The position numbers and the translations under genes are program-made. DNA of 64,000 nt from Megalopta genalis (Eukaryota; Arthropoda; Insecta; Hymenoptera; Halictidae). Positions 50,235 through 61,800 of the stretch are shown in pieces. How positions within the stretch are numbered: the first letter of the stretch is position 1; every line of letters starts with the position of its first letter. The stretch is taken from assembly GCF_051020955.1 (NCBI RefSeq), contig NC_135013.1, positions 28,775,802-28,839,801 of the forward strand. Direction: 5' to 3'. Below the pieces are notes generated by a model, which was given only the letters and a program-made list of their open reading frames with translations, was not told the DNA's origin and made no database searches.

Positions 50235-52688
50235 ATGCCAGGAGACATTGACCATACAGGGCCGCTCATTGGGGCAATAGATGAAGGAACGAGTAGCGCT
50301 CGGTTCTTAGTAAGTTCTAAATTCCAATGTAAAATAAATAGTGAACGAACAGATATCTGAATACGATTATACGATAGTGTTTACTTTACGATATGTTTTA
50401 TCCCATTGGCAACTAAGCATAAAGAATTTGTATACGTATATATCGTTAATCTTTTATGAAAAATCTTTAATCAAGTTTTCACCTATTCATTTCCTCTATT
50501 TTTATTGACAAGTGTAATTAATTTATACAATGTTATCGATGATACTATTTGTATAAAATGTCAGTAAAAATTAGAAGAAAAGATATATTCATACTATGTT
50601 CCACTTCAGGTATTTGATGTATTACACAGAAACGTGATAGCTTCGCATCAAATTGAAATCACTCAGAAATATCCACAAGAAGGATGGGTGGAACAGGACC
50701 CAAAGGAGATTTTACATGCTGTGATAAATTGTATAAAAAAGACCATGGAAAAGCTAAGCAATTTAGGTTTAAGCGCATCAGACATAAAATCGGTAGGAAT
50801 TACCAACCAACGAGAGACAACTTTATTATGGGATAAGGATACAGGAGAACCATTACATAATGCACTTGGTAAGGTAGATTATATATTGTTTGAATATTTA
50901 TATATTAATAATTTACACATTGTTGAATCAAGGGCAGTAATAACAACTAATATCAATATTATAGTTTGGCATGATATGAGGACAACTACAACATTAGAAG
51001 ATATATTGGATAGTATACCTAATAAAACAAGGAACAAAAATTATTTAAAACCACTCTGTGGACTACCAATGTCACCATATTTTAGTGCTCTTAAAATACG
51101 ATGGCTTATTGATAACATACCACGTGTGAAACAGTCAGTAGATGCAGAAAAATGTATATTTGGAACAGTGGACACATGGCTCATCTGGGTATGCTGACAA
51201 TTATTTTAATTGTCAACAAATTATATCAGTAGCGTTTCATTGTTTTATCCATTTTCATTACAGAATTTGACAAAAGGAAAATTGCATATGACCGATGTTT
51301 CAAATGCATCCCGTACTATGCTAATGAATATTGAAACTTTGAAATGGGATCCTTTACTATGTCGATTTTTTGGAATTCCACAACACATTCTCCCTGAAAT
51401 AAGGTCCAGTGCCGAAGTCTATGGATATATTTCAAATCCTGAAATTCTTTCAGGTGTACCTATAGCAGGGGTAAAGTTCTCATTTTTTAATGCTTATCTG
51501 TAAATAAATCAATATATTTCTCTTTTTACGTATGTAGTGTGTTGGTGACCAACAAGGAGCCCTGCTTGGTCAGCTATGTTTAAAGCCTGGACAAGCAAAA
51601 GCTACTTATGGAACTGGTTGTTTCTTACTGTACAATACTGGAAGTGTTGTATGTATACATTTTTTTGAATGATTTAATATTATTATAAGCTACATGTATA
51701 AAATTTAAATATACTTATGTATTTTTTTAATGTAATTTTAGAAAGTAGATTCAAATCAGGGTCTTATAACAACTATTGCATACAAAATGGGCAAATCACC
51801 AGCAGTTTATGCTTTAGAAGGCTCTGTTGCTGTGGCCGGAGCAGCGTTGTCCTGGTTGCGCGATAATATGCAACTTTTCAGTAACATTTCAGAGTGTCAA
51901 GAAATGGCAGAGCGTGGAAAGACTTCAGGAGAGGTATATTTTGTTCCTGCATTTTCTGGCTTGTATGCACCATATTGGCAACAAGATGCACGAGGGTAAA
52001 TACACGTAATCAGAAATTAATATTTGAAATAGCTATTTTTCTTTTCCGGCTCTAATTACGTGTTAAAAATATTATTTATGTGCACTTATTAGGGTAATTT
52101 GTGGTATCACAGAAGATACACAGGATGATCATATTGTAAGGGCAACTTTGGAAGCTGTTTGCTTCCAAACAAGAGATATTTTAGAAGCTATGGTAAAAGA
52201 TTCTGGAACAAAAGTGACTACATTACTAGTCGATGGCGGCATGACTGTAAATAATTTACTCATGCAACTACAAGCTGATATTACTGGAATAAGTGTTGGT
52301 ACGTTTCACTTTCTCTGTTATTAAATTTGTTACAATTTTAAATTCTCAATTTCTTTAATAATGAATTTGTAAGAAGTGTAAAGATTCATTTTGCATAGTG
52401 AGGCCTAATATGGTGGAAACAACAGCATTAGGTGCAGCTATATTAGCTGGTGTAGGTGTCGGCATCATTGATATTAACGACGTAGATGCATCACAGGTTA
52501 CGAAATTCTCACCTTCAATCGGAGAAGATGGTAATATTTTAGTCTTTAGTGTAGACGCGTGAAACAAACAATATATATATAAATCATACTTCCGTGTTTC
52601 AGAACGGGATTTGAAATATTCTACATGGAAAATGGCTGTAGAAAGATCAATGAAATGGGATACTTCCTCCTCTTCGTTTGATAAATAA
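50235..52688 (+). CDS. Gk: Glycerol kinase
   Basis: Glycerol kinase phosphorylates glycerol to glycerol-3-phosphate, feeding lipid synthesis and glycolysis; in insects it also affects overwintering glycerol. Nine exons give 517 residues: 50235-50309, 50610-50868, 50965-51188, 51264-51470, 51538-51648, 51742-51995, 52093-52298, 52399-52530, 52603-52688. Phases agree. FGGY-kinase landmarks are the phosphate loop GAIDEGTSSARFL (residues 13-25), GITNQRETTLLW, VWHDMRT (sugar site), GVPIAGCVGDQQGALLGQ across the exon 4/5 join, and YGTGCFLLYNTG. The sequence is slightly shorter than the human enzyme (about 530-560) and has no C-terminal membrane anchor. The ATG at 50235 is the first in frame. Confidence 0.96.
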
Positions 52689-53034
52689 CTTGAAGATGAA
52701 ATGGATTATTAAAATGGATACAAGTACAATTTACATTTAGAATATATGAAACTGTATTTGGAATATATGTGTGTGCATGACTAAAGCATGAAATGCTGTA
52801 GTATGTGAACGCGATACTAAGACGCAAATAAGGGGCGCAACATCATGTATGTAATACACAATACTCCAAATGTTAAAATATTATGAAATAATAGAATGAA
52901 AGTAGTATTTAACGTTTCAAAGTGTTATTTATGCTTTATTGATTATGGTGTACTGTTACAAAAGTTGTTATTTAGTATTAAAGAATGTTATTGTTTTATG
53001 AAGAGTTGATTTTATACAAACTTCCTAGAAAACC
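52689..53034. other. Convergent 3' spacer
   Basis: 346 bp of AT-rich DNA lies between the glycerol kinase stop and the stop of the coiled-coil gene on the opposite strand. Nothing else is seen. Confidence 0.6.
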
Positions 53035-56000
53035 TTATTTTTTAATTATTTTTTTTGTAGATGTATACTGTCTTAATCCAGTCTCGCGCGTTTTAAAAAT
53101 CCTTTTCTTCTTCTGCGTACTGGTAAGACCCTATTTGTATGAAATAATGGTGAAATTATACAAGTACATATAATTTTGCATTAAATTAAACTGTACATAG
53201 GAAATACCTCATATTCAGTTTCTTGACTTCTTTGTGATCTTAAAAACAAATTTTCTTTATAGTCAGGAACCTGCACAATGGAATAAAATAGTATTTTACA
53301 CACACACACATATACTCATATTGTAACTCTTACTTTGTCTACCGTGCCACTAATTTTCTGAGTGGTAAAACTATATATATCTTGTTCGTCGTGAGCCACT
53401 ATTTCTTCAGATCTTGATGTAATCTTTGGTGTACTGGACATTTTTTCTGCTTGTAATTGCTGTTGTTTTGGTCGACTTTCTGTGTTACGGGCTTTATTTT
53501 CTTTAGCCTCATTCCTTTTGGTCATTCTGGTTTCTTCACCCATCTTGCTTAATGTGTCATCGTTACTGAACTTCGCAGCCTGATACTTCATTTCAGACAG
53601 TTTGGCATCAAAGTCCTTTTTCAAGTACGCTAGTTCGGTTTCATAGTTTTCTTCCATCAATTTAATTGAGTTCTCTTGTTCCTATTTAATATGAAACAGT
53701 TGAAGCTAGAGATAAAACATTTTATCAATATTAATACTGTCGTGCGTGTACCTGAATTTTCGTACGTTTTTCGGAAAGTATTTTTTTCTTCTCTTTTTCC
53801 ATAAATTCAATGTCTCTTTTTAATTCCGCGATTTCGCGTTCAGTCGTGTTCGTCATATCGTATATTTTCTTTTGTAATGCTGAGTTACGAGCTTCCATAT
53901 CTTTTAACTTATTTTCCATAGTTGCAAAATCATTACTTGCCTTTATATACTTTGTATTGATCATATCAAGATCTTTGGCTAAACTACTTTCTACTTCTTG
54001 TCTGGTTCTTAAATTTTCTCTGAATTTATCGATCTATTTAAACAATAACACTGATGCTTATATGCTTAATTAAACATTATATATAAATAAAAATGACACG
54101 TTCTTACTTCTTGCATTTTGGACTCTAATTCCTTTTTAAATACCGTCGTTTCTTCAACCGATTTCTCATATTTAAAACTTAAATCTGCAATCTGACTCAA
54201 CAGATTCTCGATCTTATTTCTTGAAAAAAATTGATTCATTAGTTTTTAATCATTAGTTTTTGATTAAAAAACGAGTACAAATACGCACTTGAATGTAGAA
54301 ATATCTTGTTGCAGAGCTGAGATTTCTTTATCTTTCTCTTTCAGCAATTCGGTTAAATTTTGCTTTTCATCAACGACATTTTGTATTTGCCCTTGTAATT
54401 CAATGTTCGTCGACGTGAGCTTTTCTTGTTTCTGAAATCGTGATCACTTATACCGTCTGTTACCTTTACCATAAAATATGCGCAAATCAGAAGATAACGC
54501 ACGCATATTTACGCAAAAACAATAATCAGAGAATGTTATCAAACCTTCATTAATTCTACTTTTTCTTCCGCGTGAGCATTTTGTAAACGATTTTTCTCGG
54601 AAACTGACTCGCTCTTGACGTTCTCCAATAGTTTCTTGAATTCAGCCTCCGCGATCATCATTTCATGTATTCTAGCAATTTTAGACGTAACGATTAGATA
54701 AAGTTATTGAAATATTTATAAACATACCTTTTTTCTTGAATTAAAACAGTATTTTCTGCTGCTGCACAAATGTTCTTTCGTTCGTCGTCTAGAACATTAA
54801 TTAAAGTAAGGAAACAAATCTGTCAACGATTTCACACGATTAGATTATATGTTTACCCTTTAATTTCATAGTATTTAATTCTTGTTGCAATTTCTTTACT
54901 GCTGTCTCTTGCATAACCGTAATATTGTTGTATAGCTTATACAAATTATCTTTATGTTGTTGAAATCCCTTCAAGCTCTGAGATATTTCAGCATAATAAT
55001 TGGTTATCGATTCCCAATCGCTGTTCAATCTGAAAGAGTTTAGTTCTAATAATTTCCGTTAATGTTAGACATTTAAAAAAAAAGAAATGATCCCGTTACT
55101 GTTTAAAAATTTCTTCCTTTGACTGTGCTTCAGCTTCGCGCGAAGCTGAGAGAGAGGATATGGTTTCCTCAGCGGTTTTCAACTTTTTCGTGAGCAATTG
55201 AATCTTTCGCTCCTCCATAATGAGCTTCCGTTTCATTTCGTCTACTATTGGACTCTCTTGCGACTATTATAAACAATCGAATTTTTAAAAAATATAAATA
55301 TCTTTCTGCGGTCTGGTTGTCATCATTGTAAAAATATTACCGTTATTGTCTGCACAAATGGATTCTCAACACCCATGTGCTTTGACCATTGTTCTATTAA
55401 CGTGTTGACAAATTTTCCGCTTGTACATGGTTTATTAATTTTCTCAGTATTCTCATGATGGTATGATTCACTCTTTCGATAGCTGGAACCGCTCTCAACT
55501 TGTAATTTCTCATCTTTCTTAATTGATTCTGTAATTTATATTTATTTGTTATTATTAAATGAGAGAACAGTAATATTTTTTTCAAATATATATGAAAGAT
55601 GCATATTTTTGATTGAGAAACAGATTCCTTTCTTGTTGAGGATGTAACAATATATGTATGTATAATACATATGTATACGTATGTATACATATATAATATA
55701 CATATACAGAGTGGGCTACGCAATTGTTTCAGGTCATAACTGCGTCACTAATGCATTTACAAAAAATGTCAAAGCAAGATAAATGACACGAAGAGCACTA
55801 CATCCGTAGGCCGTTAGATTCCTTTAAGTGCATCAATGCAGGTGCAATTAACAATTGCATCATTTCTTTAAATGGAAATGCATAATTTTTACTACACAGA
55901 AATGATCTTCGATTTGACCTTGAGCTCTTTACATCTTCACCTCACACGATAACGTACCGCGACTTTCGGGCGTCTTGGAGCGTTTCTGAGGACTATTATG

Positions 56001-56065
56001 GGGAGTAGAATCCAGTGTTCGTTTTAATGGATGTGTGCGAGATCTCACGTCTCTTCCTTCGGATC
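53035..56065 (-). CDS. Long coiled-coil protein, N terminus not resolved (SYCP1-like architecture possible)
   Basis: Twelve in-phase exons on the minus strand encode at least 614 residues: 56065-55958, 55528-55341, 55263-55100, 55029-54857, 54788-54728, 54671-54545, 54431-54289, 54219-54108, 54033-53752, 53681-53334, 53270-53208, 53112-53035. The protein opens with a Ser/Pro/Lys-rich segment (THPLKRTLDSTPHNSPQKR). It then forms an almost continuous heptad coiled coil (e.g. KLIMEERKIQLLTKKLKT, IAELKRDIEFMEKEKKK) and ends in a basic tail starting KKKRIFKTRE. A first exon upstream of 56065 carrying the start codon is missing from the model. Length, coiled core and a KKKR tail recall synaptonemal complex protein 1, but coiled coils are weak evidence; a golgin- or kinesin-like scaffold is also possible. 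The last exon join is the least certain. Confidence 0.75.
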
Positions 56066-56976
56066 CTGCATGACAATTACGAAATGATAGTTTTTATTGC
56101 TCACTCAAGAGTTGTAAAAACTAATAATAAAGCTCACCGCCGGTCTTTAGGAATCGCTGTAATTTCTGTGGCGACATGTTGCATGATTCTAAAGGAGATT
56201 TATGCTTGTTTTCTTCCTGATGCATTATATTGTATTCACTTTGATTGCACTTTAATTAGAAATGAAATATAAGGCAATTGGAATTGTCGGATGTTTTTGC
56301 GCGTCAGCGTTAAATGCCTCTCAAAGCTTCCGCACTTACCACGCTAAATACTGATGAAATATTCGTCTTTATTACTTTTCTAACGTATCAAAATATGCTC
56401 GATTAGAATTGATCTCTAAAAATATATGTATTTAATCTGATTAAAACGCCACGATTTAATTTCCTTCCTACTACGTAAATAGATTCAACGCTTGAGCGAC
56501 ACGCAACACGCGCTAAACCTTTATACATACTACTTGAACTGCTCTATTCGGCACACTAAAACGTTGTATCTACTACTGAAGTATTTAAATAAAATATTAT
56601 TGACAGCCCGTAAAATCAACGATGGACGAATTTCCAGCACGCGCCCAACGATGGCATTACTGTCGTATTATAATTTTATCGGATTTTGAACTTTTCGAAC
56701 TTTTCCGAACTGTTCCTACAGCCAGGTCATTCTCCTGATTACAAACTGATCGTGAAAGTATGACGATATTAAAGAAGTCATTTATATCGCTCTAAAACAC
56801 TCTGAAATATAATAGATGCCAAAGTGTACGCGCAATTGATACTCGCTTTGATTAAGGAAACAGGTTATCGGTGATCGCCGCTCATTTCTCAATGAAGATG
56901 GTAATTATCCATGAGCGATGCCATAAAGGTTCAAATGATTCAAATGAGGTGAATATTGAATACTATTATATTTATA

Positions 56977-57041
<65 letters not shown>

Positions 57042-57525
57042 CTATTATATTATGTATATATATATATACTATCATATTGAATACTATTAATTAAGTTTCA
57101 AAAGTTCCATTGTAATAACATTTGACGCGACAGCGTTATTTTTTAAAATCAAGATCGATCGATAGCAGGATATATTTTACAATATAACCGTGGATCCAAT
57201 ACAATCGTTAGCAGGACAGACCCGCATACGTCCCAACAGTCGTCTTCAGCAAGGTTGTAGATCAATTCTAGATTTTCGATTGTCGAAAATTTCGGCGATA
57301 AATCGATGGCACAGCTCTACGACGCATGTGACATCTCGTTCGCTGGGGGCTGCTGTCCTCTCCACCCGTTCATCCCGCGGCCATCCCTACCCCTCTCTCC
57401 TCCCAGATCAGAGTCTCTCTTTCTCTCTAATAACACTCCTTTACACGCTGCGATAAGGTATATACGTGAACAGTGAGAGTTGTCAACGAGTCAGGGGCGC
57501 GTTCTCGAGTCGAGAAGACGTCGAG
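56066..57525. promoter_or_regulatory. Upstream region of nitric oxide synthase
   Basis: This 1.46 kb contains a TA microsatellite (about 56978-57040) and, nearer the gene, a CT-rich run (about 57390-57430) just before the first coding exon. The start of the coiled-coil gene also lies here on the opposite strand. Plus-strand open frames before 57526 lack family motifs. Confidence 0.45.
56978..57040. repeat. (TA)n microsatellite upstream of NOS
   Basis: An almost pure TA run of about 60 bases. It is likely polymorphic in length between individuals. Confidence 0.95.
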
Positions 57526-58856
57526 ATGAAGGAGCACGAGACTGGAGCCTGCCAAAGAAAGCCGACCAAACTGAGAAACCTCATTTACAAGACCGAAGCG
57601 TTTGATTCTCTGCACGCCAGAAATGCAGAGGTAAGTAGTGAAAATGCAACGTTCGAAAACTCTGTACATCTCTTTCTCCTACGTTTATTTGATTTGATTT
57701 CTATCAGCGTGGAACGTTCTTCTGTCTTATCCATTGTCGAGATTCGGGACCGTTTATAATCGGGCGATATTCGTGTTCGCGAGATTTGGACGATAAGATG
57801 ACAGTGCGGGGGTTGCCGCAAAACTACGAGTGGGCGAATTTGACGTGGACCGAGTCAATACTCATCGAAGAATGAGCGTGCGTTCGGTGGCTCACTAGTT
57901 GCACGAATGTAGGGATGTACGTAATACATTGCTCAAAACAAGTTGGCCGATTCTGTTTCCAAATGACTTTGATCGAAACATTGACTTTTCGGCAGGAGGA
58001 TAGAATTTAGAAGGATAAAAAGAAATGAAAAAGATTTTAAATCATCCTCAAGACTTTTTATGAAAATAAACATCCGAAGACCCTAAAGGCCGTACCGATT
58101 GATGAAATTATAGTATAATCCTTTGGGATATGTGTAGAATAACTTCAGAACAATCAAAAATACAAAATATAGGCAATTTAATAGTATTAATGCTCGCAAA
58201 AAGTTTGGCCAGGGGAAATCTTGGATAAAAATGTAGATAATGATTTGAACAAGGTACAAACAAAATATTTTAGAACAAGTATAATTGAGTACTTAGAAAA
58301 GAATGCCAATTACACAAGGAATGATGAAGGCATCGTTATTCTAATAAAAAAAATTGAAGATTTTATTATATTTAATATTCATTTAATAATATTGCAAAAT
58401 TATAACAATGTAATACACGAAAACGCATCGTTCATTTCGAGGAGCAACGAAGCTGGATGTTTTGGAGTCAAGAAAATCGAAGACGAAGATATTATGGAGC
58501 CTTAAAGCATAGCTCGTATCGGTACTTTCATCGGCGACGTTCGATCATCCCTAAGATATCATCTCTAAAAGTATATAGACGTCACAATCATCTAGCCGAT
58601 GAAAAAAATTGATGACACCATGTTCACAGATTACAAGCAATACAATTTTGGATTAATGACTAAATAAGATGAAACGAACTTAATTACTTACGATAAACAA
58701 TTTCATTATTAAGAATAGTATAACTACTTATAAAGCCTAATGTAATTACTCGTGGAAAAATAATGTTATTACTTACAACAAATAGTACAATCACTTGTAA
58801 ATAATAATATAATTATTTATAAATAATAATAATAATAATATAATAATAATATAATA

Positions 58857-58897
<41 letters not shown>

Positions 58898-61800
58898 TAA
58901 TTATTTATAAAAAATAATACAAATTATTTATAATCTGTAATATTATTAGAGAACTCGATTGAATTATAATGCTTTGCATTAACAGCGAAACGTGCCTTTT
59001 TCAGAAAACGTTGTGTTCGGGTCAAGTGTGTCTTGGTAGCGTTATGCAGTTGCCAACGCATGGACCGGAACCTCGTACCAGAGAAGAAATCCTCGTGCAT
59101 GCAAAAGACTTCCTGGAACAGTACTTTACTTCCATCAGAAGGTATGAAATCTACGGTTACCGGGAATTTAAAACAGGTCGAGAGTCGATCGCAACAATCT
59201 TTACGGGCTTGGATCAAATCTAACTAATGATTCAAAGGCAGCAGGCTACCCCCACTCCTTGTCTTCTACCACTGTCTTTTGGCTGTCTCCGTTAAACACT
59301 GTATCCCACCTTCAAGAATTTATAAAACAATTAATTTACAGATTGAACAGCGATGCTCACCATTCTCGTTGGGATTGCGTGAAAAAGGAGGTTCTAGTCA
59401 CCGGCACTTACCAATTAACCGAAACCGAATTAATTTTTGGAGCAAAACTGGCATGGCGCAATGCTGCAAGATGCATCGGCCGCATCCAATGGTCGAAGTT
59501 ACAAGTGGGTAATCCTGCTACGTCAAAATATTCTACGTTCTCGTCGATATTCTATGAACTCGTTTGCAGGTGTTTGATTGCCGTTATGTGACTACGACCA
59601 GCGGTATGTTCGAAGCTCTGTGCAATCACATCAAATACAGTACGAACAAAGGAAACATCAGGTGGTTTCAATAACACTACTTTGATTTAAGATTGTCCAT
59701 TCCTTAATGACTAAATTTGCAGGTCCGCGATAACAATATTCCCGCAACGCACAGATGGAAAACACGATTACAGGGTTTGGAATCAGCAATTGATTGGTTA
59801 CGCCGGTTATAAGAATCCGGATGGTACCATAACTGGTGACCCAGTGAATGTGGATTTCACAGAGGTTTGTATGAAACGAATGCAAAGGAAAAGAAACTCA
59901 CCGTCAACCGTACAAACATTGATTGAAAGTCATATTATGCTAAACATTTATATATTGCATTGCGCAGCTCTGCATAAAATTGGGCTGGAAGGGTGCCCGC
60001 ACCCGTTTCGACGTATTACCATTGGTATTATCTGCGAATGGTCATGACCCCGATTACTTTGATATTCCGAGTGAACTGGTCCTTGAAGTTCCCCTCAGCC
60101 ACCCTACGTAAGTGTTAGCATAGATATGAATGTCCCACTAAATCAATATTAATTAATTCAATTGTTCACGGTAGATATGATTGGTTTGAGAAGCTGCAAT
60201 TAAAATGGTTCGCTGTGCCTGCAGTATCAGGGATGGTCTTCGACTGCGGAGGTTTGGAGTTCACAGCCGCACCGTTCAACGGCTGGTATATGAGCACCGA
60301 AATCGGAGCTAGAGATCTGTGCGACGTGCAACGATATAATTTATTAGAGGTTCATCTCTGACAAAATTGTAATACTTTGCTTGCAATATAAATATTAATA
60401 GTGTGAACGTTATTTGTAGACCATAGCAACGCACATGGAGCTCGATACAAGGACCTCCACATCGTTGTGGAAAGACAAAGCTATGATAGAGGCTAACGTT
60501 GCTGTGCTGCACAGTTTCCAAGTAGGGCATACGCGTTACACTCTGCTTGAGGCAACCTCCGAGGAATAATAATAAGTTGCGATCTCTTTTAGATGAAAAA
60601 TGTGACAATTGTAGATCATCACATGGCATCGGAGTCTTTTATGAAACATTATGAGAACGAGATGCGATTGAGAAACGGATGTCCGGCCGATTGGTTGTGG
60701 ATCGTTCCACCGATATCAGGATCAGCGACACCGGTGTTCCATCAGGAAATGGCGCTGTATCATTTGAAACCGTCTTACGATGCCCAGGTTCTTACAATGA
60801 AATCAGCGATTCTCTATAAATCTTACACTAGATCTAGTTACATTATTTAATACGAAATTCTAGGATCCTGCTTGGAAAACACATATCTGGAAGAAGGGTC
60901 GAGATAAAAGATCAACGGCAAAGAAACCAAGACGAAAGTTCCATTTTAAACAAATTGCCAGGTGATACACCACTTGAAAATACTTAACAATGATTTAAAT
61001 CAAAAACCTATTTGTTTCAATAAAATTTAAATATTTCCAGAGCTGTGAAATTCACGTCGAAGTTATTTGGAAGAGCTTTATCCCGAAGAATAAAAGCAAC
61101 AGTGCTATTTGCTACAGAAACTGGAACATCGCAGATGTACGCTGAAAAACTCGCTGAACTACTGGGACACGCGTTCCATTCCCAGGTAACTCTTACACTT
61201 GTTCTTCATAACAATTTAAAAGTACTGAAAACTATTGAAACTGTCGATTGCAGGTACTGTCCATGTCAGATTACGACATTAGCAATATCGAACACGAAGC
61301 TTTATTGTTGGTGATAACGTCCACTTTTGGGAACGGCGATCCTCCAGAAAATGGCGAGGTAATTCAAATCCATAAAACAACACTATTCCCTTAATTATGT
61401 ATGTTACATGTACGCTTCAATTTTCAGGCTTTCGCTCAAAATTTGTATGCAATGAAAATGAACGAAGCATACATTAATAGCGGCAATAAAATAAGGTAAC
61501 GTTCCCAATGATTTTGTTTGTTATTTATTACACCTCATAATCACGTTGAAATTGCAGTTTAGCTACGTCAAAGTCTTTCATTAAGGCGAACAGCCAAACA
61601 GAAGTAAGTAATAGTAAAAGATTGGATAGACTGGATTCTATGCGCGGATCAACTACAGATTCTCAAACGGAAGATACTTTTGGGCCCTTAAGCAATGTCA
61701 GGTATGAGATAGATAAATCAAGACACGGATATCAAGTATTAAATGACCAATACCTTTCTGCAGATTTGCCGTTTTTGCGTTGGGATCATCGGCATATCCG

